From contig CM051458.1 in the NCBI GenBank assembly GCA_028274465.1, positions 29,772,692 through 29,836,691 of the forward strand: a stretch of 64,000 nucleotides of DNA, written 5' to 3'. Shown here piece by piece: positions 54,900 to 64,000 of this stretch. The notes beneath the pieces are model-generated. The model did not search any database. It was given only the letters and a program-made list of their open reading frames with translations, and was not told the DNA's origin. Source of the stretch: Plantago ovata (lineage: Eukaryota; Streptophyta; Magnoliopsida; Lamiales; Plantaginaceae). Position numbers and translations under genes: made by a program. Within the stretch, counting starts at the first letter, position 1. The number at the start of each line of letters is the position of its first letter.

Positions 54900-57058
54900 A
54901 TGCCACATATACGATCAAGAGGAACACCGGTTGCTGATTCAATTGCTGAGATCGACAGAGTCTACCACCAAAGAAGGCGACTACTTCAAAGGCGTGAACT
55001 AGAGGAAATAGAGGATACCGATTTCTCTGAATCTCTACACAGTCTTTTCAAGGAAATCGACGGAATGGCAGAAGCTAGACCACTGAAAGCATGGGTTCAA
55101 CCCTCCAAGGATCGTATGAGGGGACCGACGATTGTTCTTTCGTCCGCAACTCATGATCTGGAAATCAAGAACCACGCGTTCCAACAACTTCCGAGGTTCT
55201 ATGGCTTAGCAAGGGAAGATGTGATGGGGTACTTGCACGATATCGATGATTTCGTCAACCAACTCCCACGACCCGGAGCTGAAATAACAACGGACGAGTT
55301 GAGAATGAAGGTTTTTGCTATGGGGCTTGGCGATAGAGCCAAGTCATGGTTGAGTTCTCTACCGGCAGGCTCGCTGGACACTTGGGAGAAGGTTTTTTCA
55401 GCTTTCATGGAAAAATACTTCCCTCACACCTTGACTACCGCGCTCAAGGCGCAAATCACTGGGTTCAAACAAGACTATGATGAGACCATCTACATTGCGT
55501 TCGAGAAATTCCAAGATCTCATGAACAAGTGCCCTCACCATGGTTTTGAGCTTTCGGATCTAGTCCAACACTTCTACAATGGACTAACGTTCGAGAACCA
55601 ACAAGTGGTGGACTTCCAATGCCGAGACAATATTTGGGAGGAAACCGCGGAAGCCGTCTGGGCGGTTTTCGAAAGGCTTGCTAAGGGGTCGCAATTCAAG
55701 GACCCAAGAGCGATGGTTAGGAGACGTGGACCTGAAGCTCCACCTTCTCAAGAAGCCCCAATGTATGGGGGAATGGGGATCGATTCGAGTGCTTTACCAA
55801 CAAATTGAAGCAAGTCCTCAAGAGCGCCACTGGAACATCTGTGTCGAACGAAGTTTGCCGAATATGCAAGAACTATGGGCATGGGGCTCATATGTGTAGA
55901 TCGGAGCTTGCATATGATGATGGCAACTGGGTTCAAGGAGGCGAAGAGGAAGCCTTTGCTACGGAATTTGGTACTCAAGAAGCTAGCTACGGACAAGATG
56001 GTAGGAATCGTCGAGGTGGATTTTGGAGAAGAGGGTTCCGGAACAATCAAGGATATGCACCGGCTAGCCAAACTTATGGCCCTAACCAAGATCGTAGTAG
56101 GCTTAACTATGGTAATGATCACTGCGAAAATCCCGCTCCGAAAGAGCAACCGAAGTCAAAGTCAGCTCAACTGATGCAGAACTTGCAAAAGATGGTTGAT
56201 CACACCCAAAGTTTTCTCAAACGTTATGAAGAAGATTCTGAGAAGACTAGGGCGAGGCTTGATCGATTGGAATAGAGCTCTAGGCTTGCCCATCAAAAGA
56301 TGCAAGAGTTGATCGACCGAGGAGCAAGTAGGGAGCAAGGCAAGCTGCCTAGCAACACTGAGAAGTCGATATCCATTACCTTGGTGGGTGATCTACCTGT
56401 CGAAATCACCATCAAGAAGGTTGCTAAGTGTGAGTATTGCAAGAATGAAGAGCCTCCACTAGCCAAGGAAGAAAAGAAGGACCTTGGTACTGATGAGAGT
56501 GAAGAGGAGCAAGAGGATCCCGAGCCACTCCCTCAAAGTTTTGATGTTAAGGTCGGGATTGGTGAACTTGAAGATGTCCGTGCCACACTAGACACGGGAT
56601 CCTACTCTAATGTGCTCCCAATGAATGTGTTCGAGAAGAGTAGCCTTGGAAAACTATCTGAGCATAAGGCTATTGTGCAATTGGCGGATGGATCCTTTGT
56701 GAGACCCGAAGGCGTTGTGAAGAATGTATTGGTTAAGATTGGTGAAGCATCTGTGTACAACAATTTTGTAGTTATGCCGGCGTCTACACCAGGGATGGGG
56801 GATGTCGTTCTCTTGGGACGAACATTCTTGACCAAACTACGCTCTGTGATAGACATCTACCGAAGGACTTGCACCATTGAGGTGGATGGCAAGCGACATG
56901 TGTTGCGAGCCATATCCGATCCACCTGATCACTTCAATGCTTCTCACACCATTAACTATTGTGGTCTTGCTATCTATGTTCATTCTTATTCACATGTTCG
57001 TGGCATGAGGAGAAGATCCATGAAGGGGAAGTCTGGTACCCTCAAGAAGAAGAGCTAG
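54900..57058 (+). pseudogene. gag: N2 gag-protease polyprotein, one frameshift and one stop
   Basis: Same domain order as N1: Gag domain, CCHC knuckle (near 55856), coiled region, retropepsin DTG (near 56590), Lys/Arg tail. A one-base difference near 55765 shifts the frame, so the first ORF ends at 55808. A TAG lies at 56273-56275 where N1 has GAG. The places where N1 is broken are open here. Total span equals N1 exactly (2159 bases). Confidence 0.88.
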
Positions 57059-57102
57059 GCGCAACCAAGAGTCGAGTCAAAGACTATAAACAATGGCGCT
57101 AT

Positions 57103-57118
57103 CCGGGAGGCAACCCGG
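57103..57118 (+). ncRNA. Conserved stem-loop after gag-protease (N2)
   Basis: CCGGGAGGCAACCCGG, 45 bases after the stop codon, as in N1. Confidence 0.55.
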
Positions 57119-58190
57119 AGTTTTTATCGCTTTCTTACCGCTTTTTGCATGCATTCATACTTGAACAATTTGCTTTACATATGTGAATTTGTTCGTCTCT
57201 GTGTCGTATGTGCTTATGTTTATGTTTGAGTGAACTTTTTCGAGTGGTTTTATGAGTAAAATGGTTTTCGGGGACATAAAAACCGGATTTCTTCGAAAGT
57301 TTCATCTCCCCACCTCAGGAGGTGGGGGGCGAATCGCCCCACAAGTCCAGAGAGCTCCATGCTCTCTGGACGTGCGGGGCGATTCGCCCCACACCAGGGG
57401 CGACTCGCCCCACGTTCCCAGCAGATGAAAAACGGGGCTTGCCCCCCAAATTCTTCATTTTTCTTCATCTCCTTCATCTTACTCCAAAAATTCCCCAATT
57501 TTCAAAATATCTTCAATCCTTCATAAAATCTTCATTACTCCATAAAATTGTGTGTTCTTTAGCTTCAATCGAAGCCCGTTACGTGCTCTTTCTTTTCATC
57601 TGAACAAATTTCTTCCTAGTTCATTCAATCTTCGGATTTGAGGTAATCTCACATGAACCCTAATTTTTCAAATTTGGGGGTTTTTTGATTTATGCTTCAA
57701 TTAAGCTTATATGATGTATGTGTTGATGTTTTGTGTGATTAGAAACGTTATTCACTATCAATTGCATGTACAATTAGGCTTGGTTTGTTGGTTTGTGAAT
57801 TTTGCTATTAGATGACTATATCTTGTTATGCAATGTATCTTTCACTTTCATTCCATGTTTAAACATGTGTTTGTTGATATAATAATGATGGGTATGATGG
57901 TAGAATGCATGATTGATGAAGTTGAGGATTTATGATGATAGATTGTTTGCTACTACGGTATGAATTGAGCCTTATGATTCAAGGCTATTGGTTGTCTAGC
58001 AAGAGCATAATGTAATATGTGCATGTAGTAGCTACATTGATATGTTGCATGTTGAAGTAGCTAGACTAGAAATGGAAGTTTTTGAGGAGTTCGATTGTTG
58101 TAGATATCACTCGTATTTTCGCTCGTACATTTTCATATGCATAAGTCTGTTTTGTGTCATACAAGATACTAATTGCTGTTTGTAGAAATC
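57119..58190 (+). other. N2 region before env-like ORF with probable leader intron
   Basis: Palindromes at 57306-57420, CT-rich leader-like sequence, donor GATTTGAG|GTAATC at 57643 and acceptor TGCTGTTTGTAG ending at 58185. The 543-base intron-like segment matches N1 in boundaries and length. No ORF. Confidence 0.6.
57306..57420 (+). repeat. GC-rich palindrome cluster in N2 internal region
   Basis: Stem CCCCACCTC/GAGGTGGGG at the start, stem GTCCAGAGAGC/GCTCTCTGGAC at 57345-57371, then GGGGCGATTCGCCCC words. It parallels N1, though loop bases differ (TCCAT here, TCCGC in N1). Confidence 0.88.
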
Positions 58191-59512
58191 ATGGCTCCAC
58201 GAGGATTGAAGAAAGCTGGCTCGAGCAAGAAGGGTAAGGGGGTAGCATCAAGCTCCCAACCTTCCCACGATATGTACGAGTTGTCTCTAGCTGCAATAGA
58301 TGTCCGACAGAGGCTCGAAGCGGAGCTAGCCCAAGGCGGGAGATCGATTATCCCAGACAGACGGATAGATATTCTGGATGAAGTAGCTAACATGGAAGGG
58401 TACAGGACGCTCTCCCGATTGGCGAGTAAAAGGAATTGGGGTTGGTATACTTCAAACAGATTCAAGGGGTACGACATAAGCCTCCTCCATGAGTTCTACG
58501 CTGGATTCACTGATCTTGAGGAGAAGGAGGGGGTACTCGTTCGAGGCCTAACTGTACCATGGACGCCGGCCTCAATTTCTGCATTTATCCATTTTGGGCA
58601 ATGGGAGTTCACAGGAAGCAACCACGCCTACGAGTATTCAAGGGCCTCTAGGGGGATAGGAAGAGACATTACAGATGTGATATGCAAGAGGGAGTACAGG
58701 TATCCAGAAACCGGAGCACAACCTGCACGGATCTGTCAGAGTGACCTTAGCATCGAAGCTAAGGTGATGATGAAATTCTGCATCTTCAACTTGATCCCTA
58801 GAAAGAATGACACTTGGATACATCCAAATTACGCCGAGCTCCTCCACTGCTTGATAGACAAGCATCGAATCGACATCGGTCAGATCATGTATGAAGAGTA
58901 TGAGCGCCACTGGGAAAAGAAGAAGAAGCCCTTCATCTTTCCGAGCTTCATCACTGCCTACTGCAAATATTACGGGGTCGAGGACATTGATGAGGGGGAT
59001 TGCGAGGTCGCTGCCCTTTCACCTTCGACTATTGATGTGCAGCTTACTAGGTATCAAATGAAGAACCCCAGGCTGCCGCTGCTGATGTAGAAGCACCCTT
59101 CCAACCGACCGATTCACATAATGAAAATGATTATGAGGATGCTATGGAAGCTGATGATGGCCGAGCCCCTATCACGGATATTCCTTTTGTCCATAGAGCA
59201 CCACATCAACCGCCTCGAGCACCACATGGGTCTAGAGGTATTGACTTCTCTGATTTCCGGGCCTACCTCGATGACCGTTTCGGTAGAGTTGATGCTAGTG
59301 TTGCAGCCTTGACCACTTCTGTCCAAGGGTTGAAACATAATCTTGATGGACACATTGCCCAACGCAACCGCGACTGGGAAATAGCTGAGGAGCATCGCCA
59401 GAATGAGAGAGAGATAATGTGGGAGCAGCAACAGGAGGCTCTACAGCAGTCCAATGATCTCCTTTCTGACATGTGGAGGGACTATTATGGGGATTACAAT
59501 CCCGATAACTAG
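58191..59512 (+). pseudogene. N2 env-like ORF, one frameshift
   Basis: ATG 58191 follows the acceptor at 58185. It is open through the plant transposon domain to about 59070, where a missing base ends the frame at 59090. The remaining acidic and coiled-coil part reads in the next frame to 59512. Near 59265-59300 it has about 20 bases more than N1. The early stop seen in N1 is absent here. Confidence 0.75.
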
Positions 59513-61022
59513 TCTTTTCACATGTCCACTCTCAGCCAACCGAGGCCAAACCGTTCGGTAACATCTAGTATCACTTCTTATTACTCATTCTATTTTGCTA
59601 GGGACTAGCTTAAGTTTCATAAGGGGGATGGGATGTGAACCGTGATGTTAAGTATTGTTTGGCTTTGTGTTGATTGGTATCTTGTTTTTTCGTTTGCATT
59701 TGCATTTGCACGTTTACTGCTTTCTTAGTTTTTAGTTGCATACACTACATTCATCCTAGGATAGTCTTGCATGTTTTATGTGGAGTTTATTGCCAAATGT
59801 TTTGAACCTTTTTTATTGGGTAGATTAACTAACTATGAATTTGTTTGAGGTTTTTCTCGCTTGGCTTGTCACATTTCTGTATTGCACTTTGTTAAGATTG
59901 GTAGTCTCGACATCACTTAGTGATGTTTTCTCTACTGCGGTTCACGAAGGCCTTTATAATAGGATGATGCATGTTAGGGTCTTATGGTTGTTTTCCAGAG
60001 TAATTATGTACCTAAGAGGCAACAAGTCTTCACCTTGCTTTGAGATTGTTAAATGCCTAGGAAGGAGGTAGTGTGAGATTGTGTGATCCTTTATTTGCAA
60101 CCTATTCTTCGAAATAGGTTTGGGGAGGGGGTTACGCTTTCATTAGACTTGTTTTTTCATTTTTAGTGTGTGATGTGAGTTTATTTTCCTTTTTCGTAAA
60201 TTTTGTACACCAACCTATTCGAAAGAATAGGTTTGGGGAAGTCGTTTGTGTGTCATTTTTGTTTCTTTTTCGTTGTGCTACTGCTGGCTAAAAAAAACAA
60301 AAATTGAAAAAAAAAGGAAAAGAAAAAATTCCAGAGAAAAAAAAAAAGAAAAATAAACTGGAAAAGGAAAAAAGGAAAAAAAAAAGACCCTAAAAAAGCA
60401 AAGAAGGGTCCAAAAAGAGCCAAAAAGCAGTTTAGCAAAAGTGTTGTGTCTCATTTTCCAATTCTTGTAATGTTCTTAATCGTGTTGTAATTTTCTATCT
60501 TTTCTTTTTATTTGAGTGTCATCTGTTCTAGACCACCCTCGTCCTGCTATTCAGGAAGTGGTGAATACCTTTTGCTTGAGAGAAGGGTAGAATAGGGGAG
60601 TGTTATCTTTTTAGGGAACCCTCCTTCGTTTGATGACAGCCAGTATTGGTTCGACCTCTTTGAGTAAAAGTCTTAACTTGGTGAACAGTAGTAAGTCCTC
60701 AGTTTCATAGGGACGGGACAACCATTCGTATTTTAACATGTTTCATCACGTCGTCACTGACTAGGTCCAGGTAGAGAATGTTACGAGAGACTATCTTGTC
60801 TTGACATAAGTGCTTATGTGAATGTGTATGAGTCAATCGAGGCACTCTTCAACCTATATTCATGTTATTATTTATATGTTTCTTGTTCATATGTTTTTTG
60901 ATAGATTCAGTAGATTAGTTCATTTCATTTGGCATGAGACTTCATTTTTTGTGTTGCATTGTTTTTGCATTAGAGTCTAGCTTAGTTGCTTGAGGACAAG
61001 TAAAGGTTCGGTTTGGGGAGTT
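59513..61022 (+). other. N2 3' non-coding region with PPT (single unit)
   Basis: One copy of the region that is tandemly repeated in N1. It contains the AACCTATTC hairpins (near 60097 and 60212), a purine tract (60289-60425), and the PPT GGTTTGGGGAGTT directly before the 3' LTR. Confidence 0.88.
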
Positions 61023-62206
61023 TGATGAACGTGTATTTTACACTTTCATTTGAGTCTTTTTCACCTATTTTAGCTATCCTGTATGTTAATTTAGCTATAT
61101 TTTAGTGCATTTTATTAGAATAGTGTCACGTTTCCCTTTAGTTTGTATTTTACAGGTTTTGGGTGAAAAACGAGGTTTTCCGGGCAATTATATTGAAGTA
61201 GACAAGGAATTGGTGTTCCGAAGGCCTAATTGGAGTATTTGAAAGATTCCGGATAGGATTTGAAGTCTAGGGGTCGAGTCTGAAGGCTAAAAGGTCACTA
61301 GAAGGCAAAAACCGAATCCGAAAAGGAGAAGAAATCCGAAAACGCGTAGAAGGCCGAAAAAACCTCCCGGGCGAGTCGCCCGGGACGTGGGGCGAATCGC
61401 CCCACACCAGCTTGAATCGCCCGTTGTGTGGGGCCCTTCGCCCCACACCTTCCGAAACACTATATATAGTTGCTCAGTTTTCTCGGTTTTTCATACTTTT
61501 TTCCAGACCTTTTCTCTCACCTTTCTCATTAGTTTTAGGTAGGAATTCTCCAGAGCCTGTTCTGGGGATTCTTAGCTTAGGAGATACTTTTTCTTAGCGT
61601 TTTGGAGCTTGTAAGATCGCGATTCTTCGGAGATTGACAACCTTCGGTAACATTGTATCTTACAGTTTTTCTATTTATATTTATTTATCTTTCAACATGT
61701 TTTCTTCTATGATTTCTGTTGATTGCATGACATCTATGAGTAGCTAAACTTCTCGTTGGTGATAGTATGTGAATTCTTAGCGAAGGGTTAATAATTATGC
61801 TAATGGCTATATCGCGCATTATACTTTGAGTTATTGTTTTATTTCTTTGATCTATCTAAAACCTTTATCTTCGTAGTGTTGAATAATTACGGAACACAAT
61901 TGGACAATTCATTGATCAAGAATCTCTATGCAAAACCGGGGACTTTATGCATGATTATTAACCTGCTCTGCTTTGAAGGACCATACTATCACCAATCTCC
62001 ATTATCTGTTAAGAAAAACCTTTGCTAAGTCGTCTGCTGTTTTATATTCTTAGGTTAGATTAGATAAAGCTAGTTATAGTCCTTAAAGATCGACACTCGA
62101 GGTTATTTTACTGCTACACTACGGTTTTCGTTGTAGTTGTGAATTGCCTTTGGCTCAAAACAAATTTATTTGATTAATTAGAATCTGACAAATTCTCAGT
62201 TCATCA
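61023..62206 (+). repeat. Athila LTR D (3' LTR of N2)
   Basis: TGATGAACG to GTTCATCA, 1184 bp, TATA at 61460-61469, palindromes at 61364-61449. Followed by the target duplication GTGAC. Confidence 0.95.
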
Positions 62207-62211
62207 GTGAC

Positions 62212-63235
62212 TTATGTCAACTAAATGGTTCATCCCTACGCATTATTGTTGATGAAACGTGTATTCAAACGGGTCACTTTATTTTCTAATTATTGACTTC
62301 ATTTTCTTTTTAAAAGAATATTTCCTTCAGTTTAGTTCTTTTTGAAATACAATTATCCACTTTTATTGTATTATCTTTGTAATATTTTCCTCTATTTTGT
62401 TCATTTCTTATGACTTCACACATTGTCTAAAAGGTTTTTAGTGGTCTTCAATCTTAAGTGTCCTTCTTGAAATGGTTGGTCTTCAAATAAAAGAAAAAAA
62501 ATTACACTTGAAACCTAACACCTACAATCAGTCTAATTTGTATAGGCAATAAGACCTTTTACCTGTAATTACAAGTTCACAGAAAAAGCATCCATGACAT
62601 TACTTCTTGGGTTGGGTCCAACTAAGGTCCGTTATATTATTATTGTAATAGTGTAGAATTTTAATTTTCTCCATTTGAATGAATAAAATTTGTGGCCCAA
62701 TTGGATTTATAGTCCACTATTTAAGCCCAACTCATATTATAGCCCAAGTCAGTCTCATCTACACCTGAGCCCAAAACATAACCTAAAACCTTTCATATTT
62801 AAATTCAGTGCAAAATTGAATACGAGATCCAAGAAAGAAATAGGAATCATTGTTGAAGAAGAAATAGGAGCAGAGGTTCAAGATCCGACAAGGAATAATC
62901 GTCTAAGGCAAGTTTTCTTTCTTTTTCAGATGATTGCTTGTTTTTATGTTTTGTGTTATATGATGATGCTATGTTGAAATTTCATTAATTAATTGCCAAC
63001 GGCGTGGTTTAGATTTGTTAGTTAATAAATTTGTTGAATTAGGTCACAAACATGTTTGTTGTGGTAAAAATCGAATCACATATGATGTTTCCATGATAGG
63101 ATGAACAATTTGTGTTTTGATTTCCAAAATGGTTGAGTATAGCAATGATTGCAATAACTTTTATGAATATATCTTGAATGCCTATTTGGATGTATTGTCT
63201 AACTTTGCACTGAATAATGTTTAACACTATTTGCA
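62212..63235 (+). other. Unassigned DNA, possible promoter/first exon signals
   Basis: No recognised gene. Between 62694 and 62775, GCCCA words recur (TGGCCCAA, AAGCCCAA, TAGCCCAA, GAGCCCAA), like site II elements of plant promoters. Then comes an AG-rich stretch and an acceptor-like tract TTTCTTTCTTTTTCAG at about 62929. A 95-codon ORF (62690-62977) has no domain. Confidence 0.35.
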
Positions 63236-63254
63236 ACTCTATCAGATCCTGAGA

Positions 63255-64000
63255 CATCAAGTAAAAAAACACTAGGGGGGGTTGAATAATCTTTATGCAA
63301 TTTTTCAATTTTTCCTTAAAGTAGTAGTTTATGAGAGTAAATGCTTGATGAACTTAGAGTTGAAAGTGATATATGAATTGAGTAGTGTTGAAACTAGGTG
63401 TGCTGATAAGTGTGTAAACAAACAAATAATGTACTGAAAGATGAATGGCTTGTAAGTAAGAGTACATAAACAGTTTTTAGTGGTATTGTGGGAGTGGTGT
63501 AATCCCCCCTAATAGTCAACTTTTTACCTTAGTACCTTCGGACATGAATTCAATAAGGAGATGCAACAAATCATAATTGTAGCATAATCTCAACCCTCTT
63601 TTGATGACTTTGACACCCTCTATGTCGAATCACTCTTACTATTCTTTCCTCCGAGCACTTCATTGTACTTGAGTACTCCTACACCTTTCTAGCTTCTTCT
63701 TTCTCTTAACAATTTCTCATGCTTTGGGTACTTCCGATCATAACTAAGCTTCAACCCAACTCTTACAAATAGGTAAATATCGTTTAAGAAGATATATTGC
63801 AGTTCAACTTCTTCAGCTAGCTTGATAAGATCTTGACACCATTTGGTGCTAATTTAGAATGTGGATGAATGAAAGCATATTTCAGCTTTTCCGACTTCTC
63901 TGTTTGTTGTTTTAAGTGTTGTCTTTGAGGTTAGGGCGCAACGAGGACGTTGCACAATTGAAGAGGGAGAGGGGGTAAATGTACTATACTCCTCCAAATT
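63255..64000 (-). repeat. Diverged SIRE-like copia LTR, continues beyond window
   Basis: Matches the inner part of the LTR at 8943 in + orientation. ACACTAGGGGGGGTTGAATAATC parallels ACTAGAGGGGGGGGTGAATAGTC. The TTTTTAGTGGTAT and GTAATC blocks and the sentence-like order of later words also agree. Strongly diverged, hence old. Confidence 0.6.

Larger units (their letters stand above)
53558..62206 (+). mobile_element. N2: complete non-autonomous Athila derivative
   Basis: 8649 bp with two LTRs and a 5-bp target duplication GTGAC (53553-53557 and 62207-62211). Contents: PBS, gag-protease (broken), env-like ORF (broken), 3' region with hairpins, purine tract and PPT. RT, RNase H and integrase are absent. 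The first 450 bases of its LTRs differ at about a dozen positions plus a 12-base indel by eye, so the insertion is moderately recent. Confidence 0.93.

Noticed and set aside
62250-62270. Another Athila LTR start (TTGATGAAACGTGTATT)
   Set aside because: Similarity ends after about 15 bases; the following sequence is unrelated to the LTRs.

Overview
This window looks like repeat-rich nuclear DNA of a flowering plant, most likely a eudicot. It contains full-length and broken Ty1-copia and Ty3-gypsy LTR retrotransposons with plant-type primer binding sites, a CACTA (En/Spm) DNA transposon and a plant mariner-like element. I found no convincing host protein gene, rRNA or tRNA gene. The density of nested Athila-type gypsy elements suggests heterochromatin, perhaps pericentromeric; that is inference.

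Left part (1-17421): an Athila-like LTR end (1-455) abuts the interrupted 3' ORF of a minus-strand SIRE-type copia element (456-10545). That element has gag, protease, integrase, RT-RNase H and a 3' ORF with its own TATA box. It sits in the 3' non-coding DNA of an Athila element, whose LTR follows at 10922-12104. That LTR is joined to a decayed gypsy pol (12107-16412).

Middle part (17422-32219): N1, a non-autonomous Athila derivative (LTR, tRNA-Asp primer site, gag-protease, env-like ORF, no RT or integrase), has its 3' non-coding region tandemly repeated about three times (1.44 kb units). It is followed by a truncated minus-strand Athila-like element (27862-30577). This interrupts the 3' end of a Tat-like gypsy element carrying an antisense ORF with TATA box and spliced-leader signals.

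Right part (32220-53552): an inverted pair of repeats (P and P') surrounds two tandem copies of another unit (U+B). A solo copia LTR lies in P. A CACTA element, with a mariner-like element inside it, splits the first U+B. A 100-N gap (39434-39533) lies between two near-identical 8.9-kb copies (30588-39433 and 39534-48437). The error pattern suggests two unmerged overlapping contigs rather than a real duplication.

The end (53553-64000): N2, a complete 8.65-kb non-autonomous Athila element with matching 5-bp target-site duplications (GTGAC), then unassigned DNA and a diverged copia LTR running off the window.

The most unexplained signals are: (a) the heptamer TTGCTGA, found dozens of times with strong strand bias throughout the copia element, coding and non-coding alike; (b) clusters of GC-rich perfect palindromes immediately upstream of the TATA boxes of Athila LTRs and at internal positions, with a parallel cluster of different core sequence in a second LTR family; and (c) a mariner-like element carrying a second, convergent, repeat-built acidic ORF. 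Many frameshifts here may be assembly errors, because the two copies around the gap differ mainly by single-base indels.
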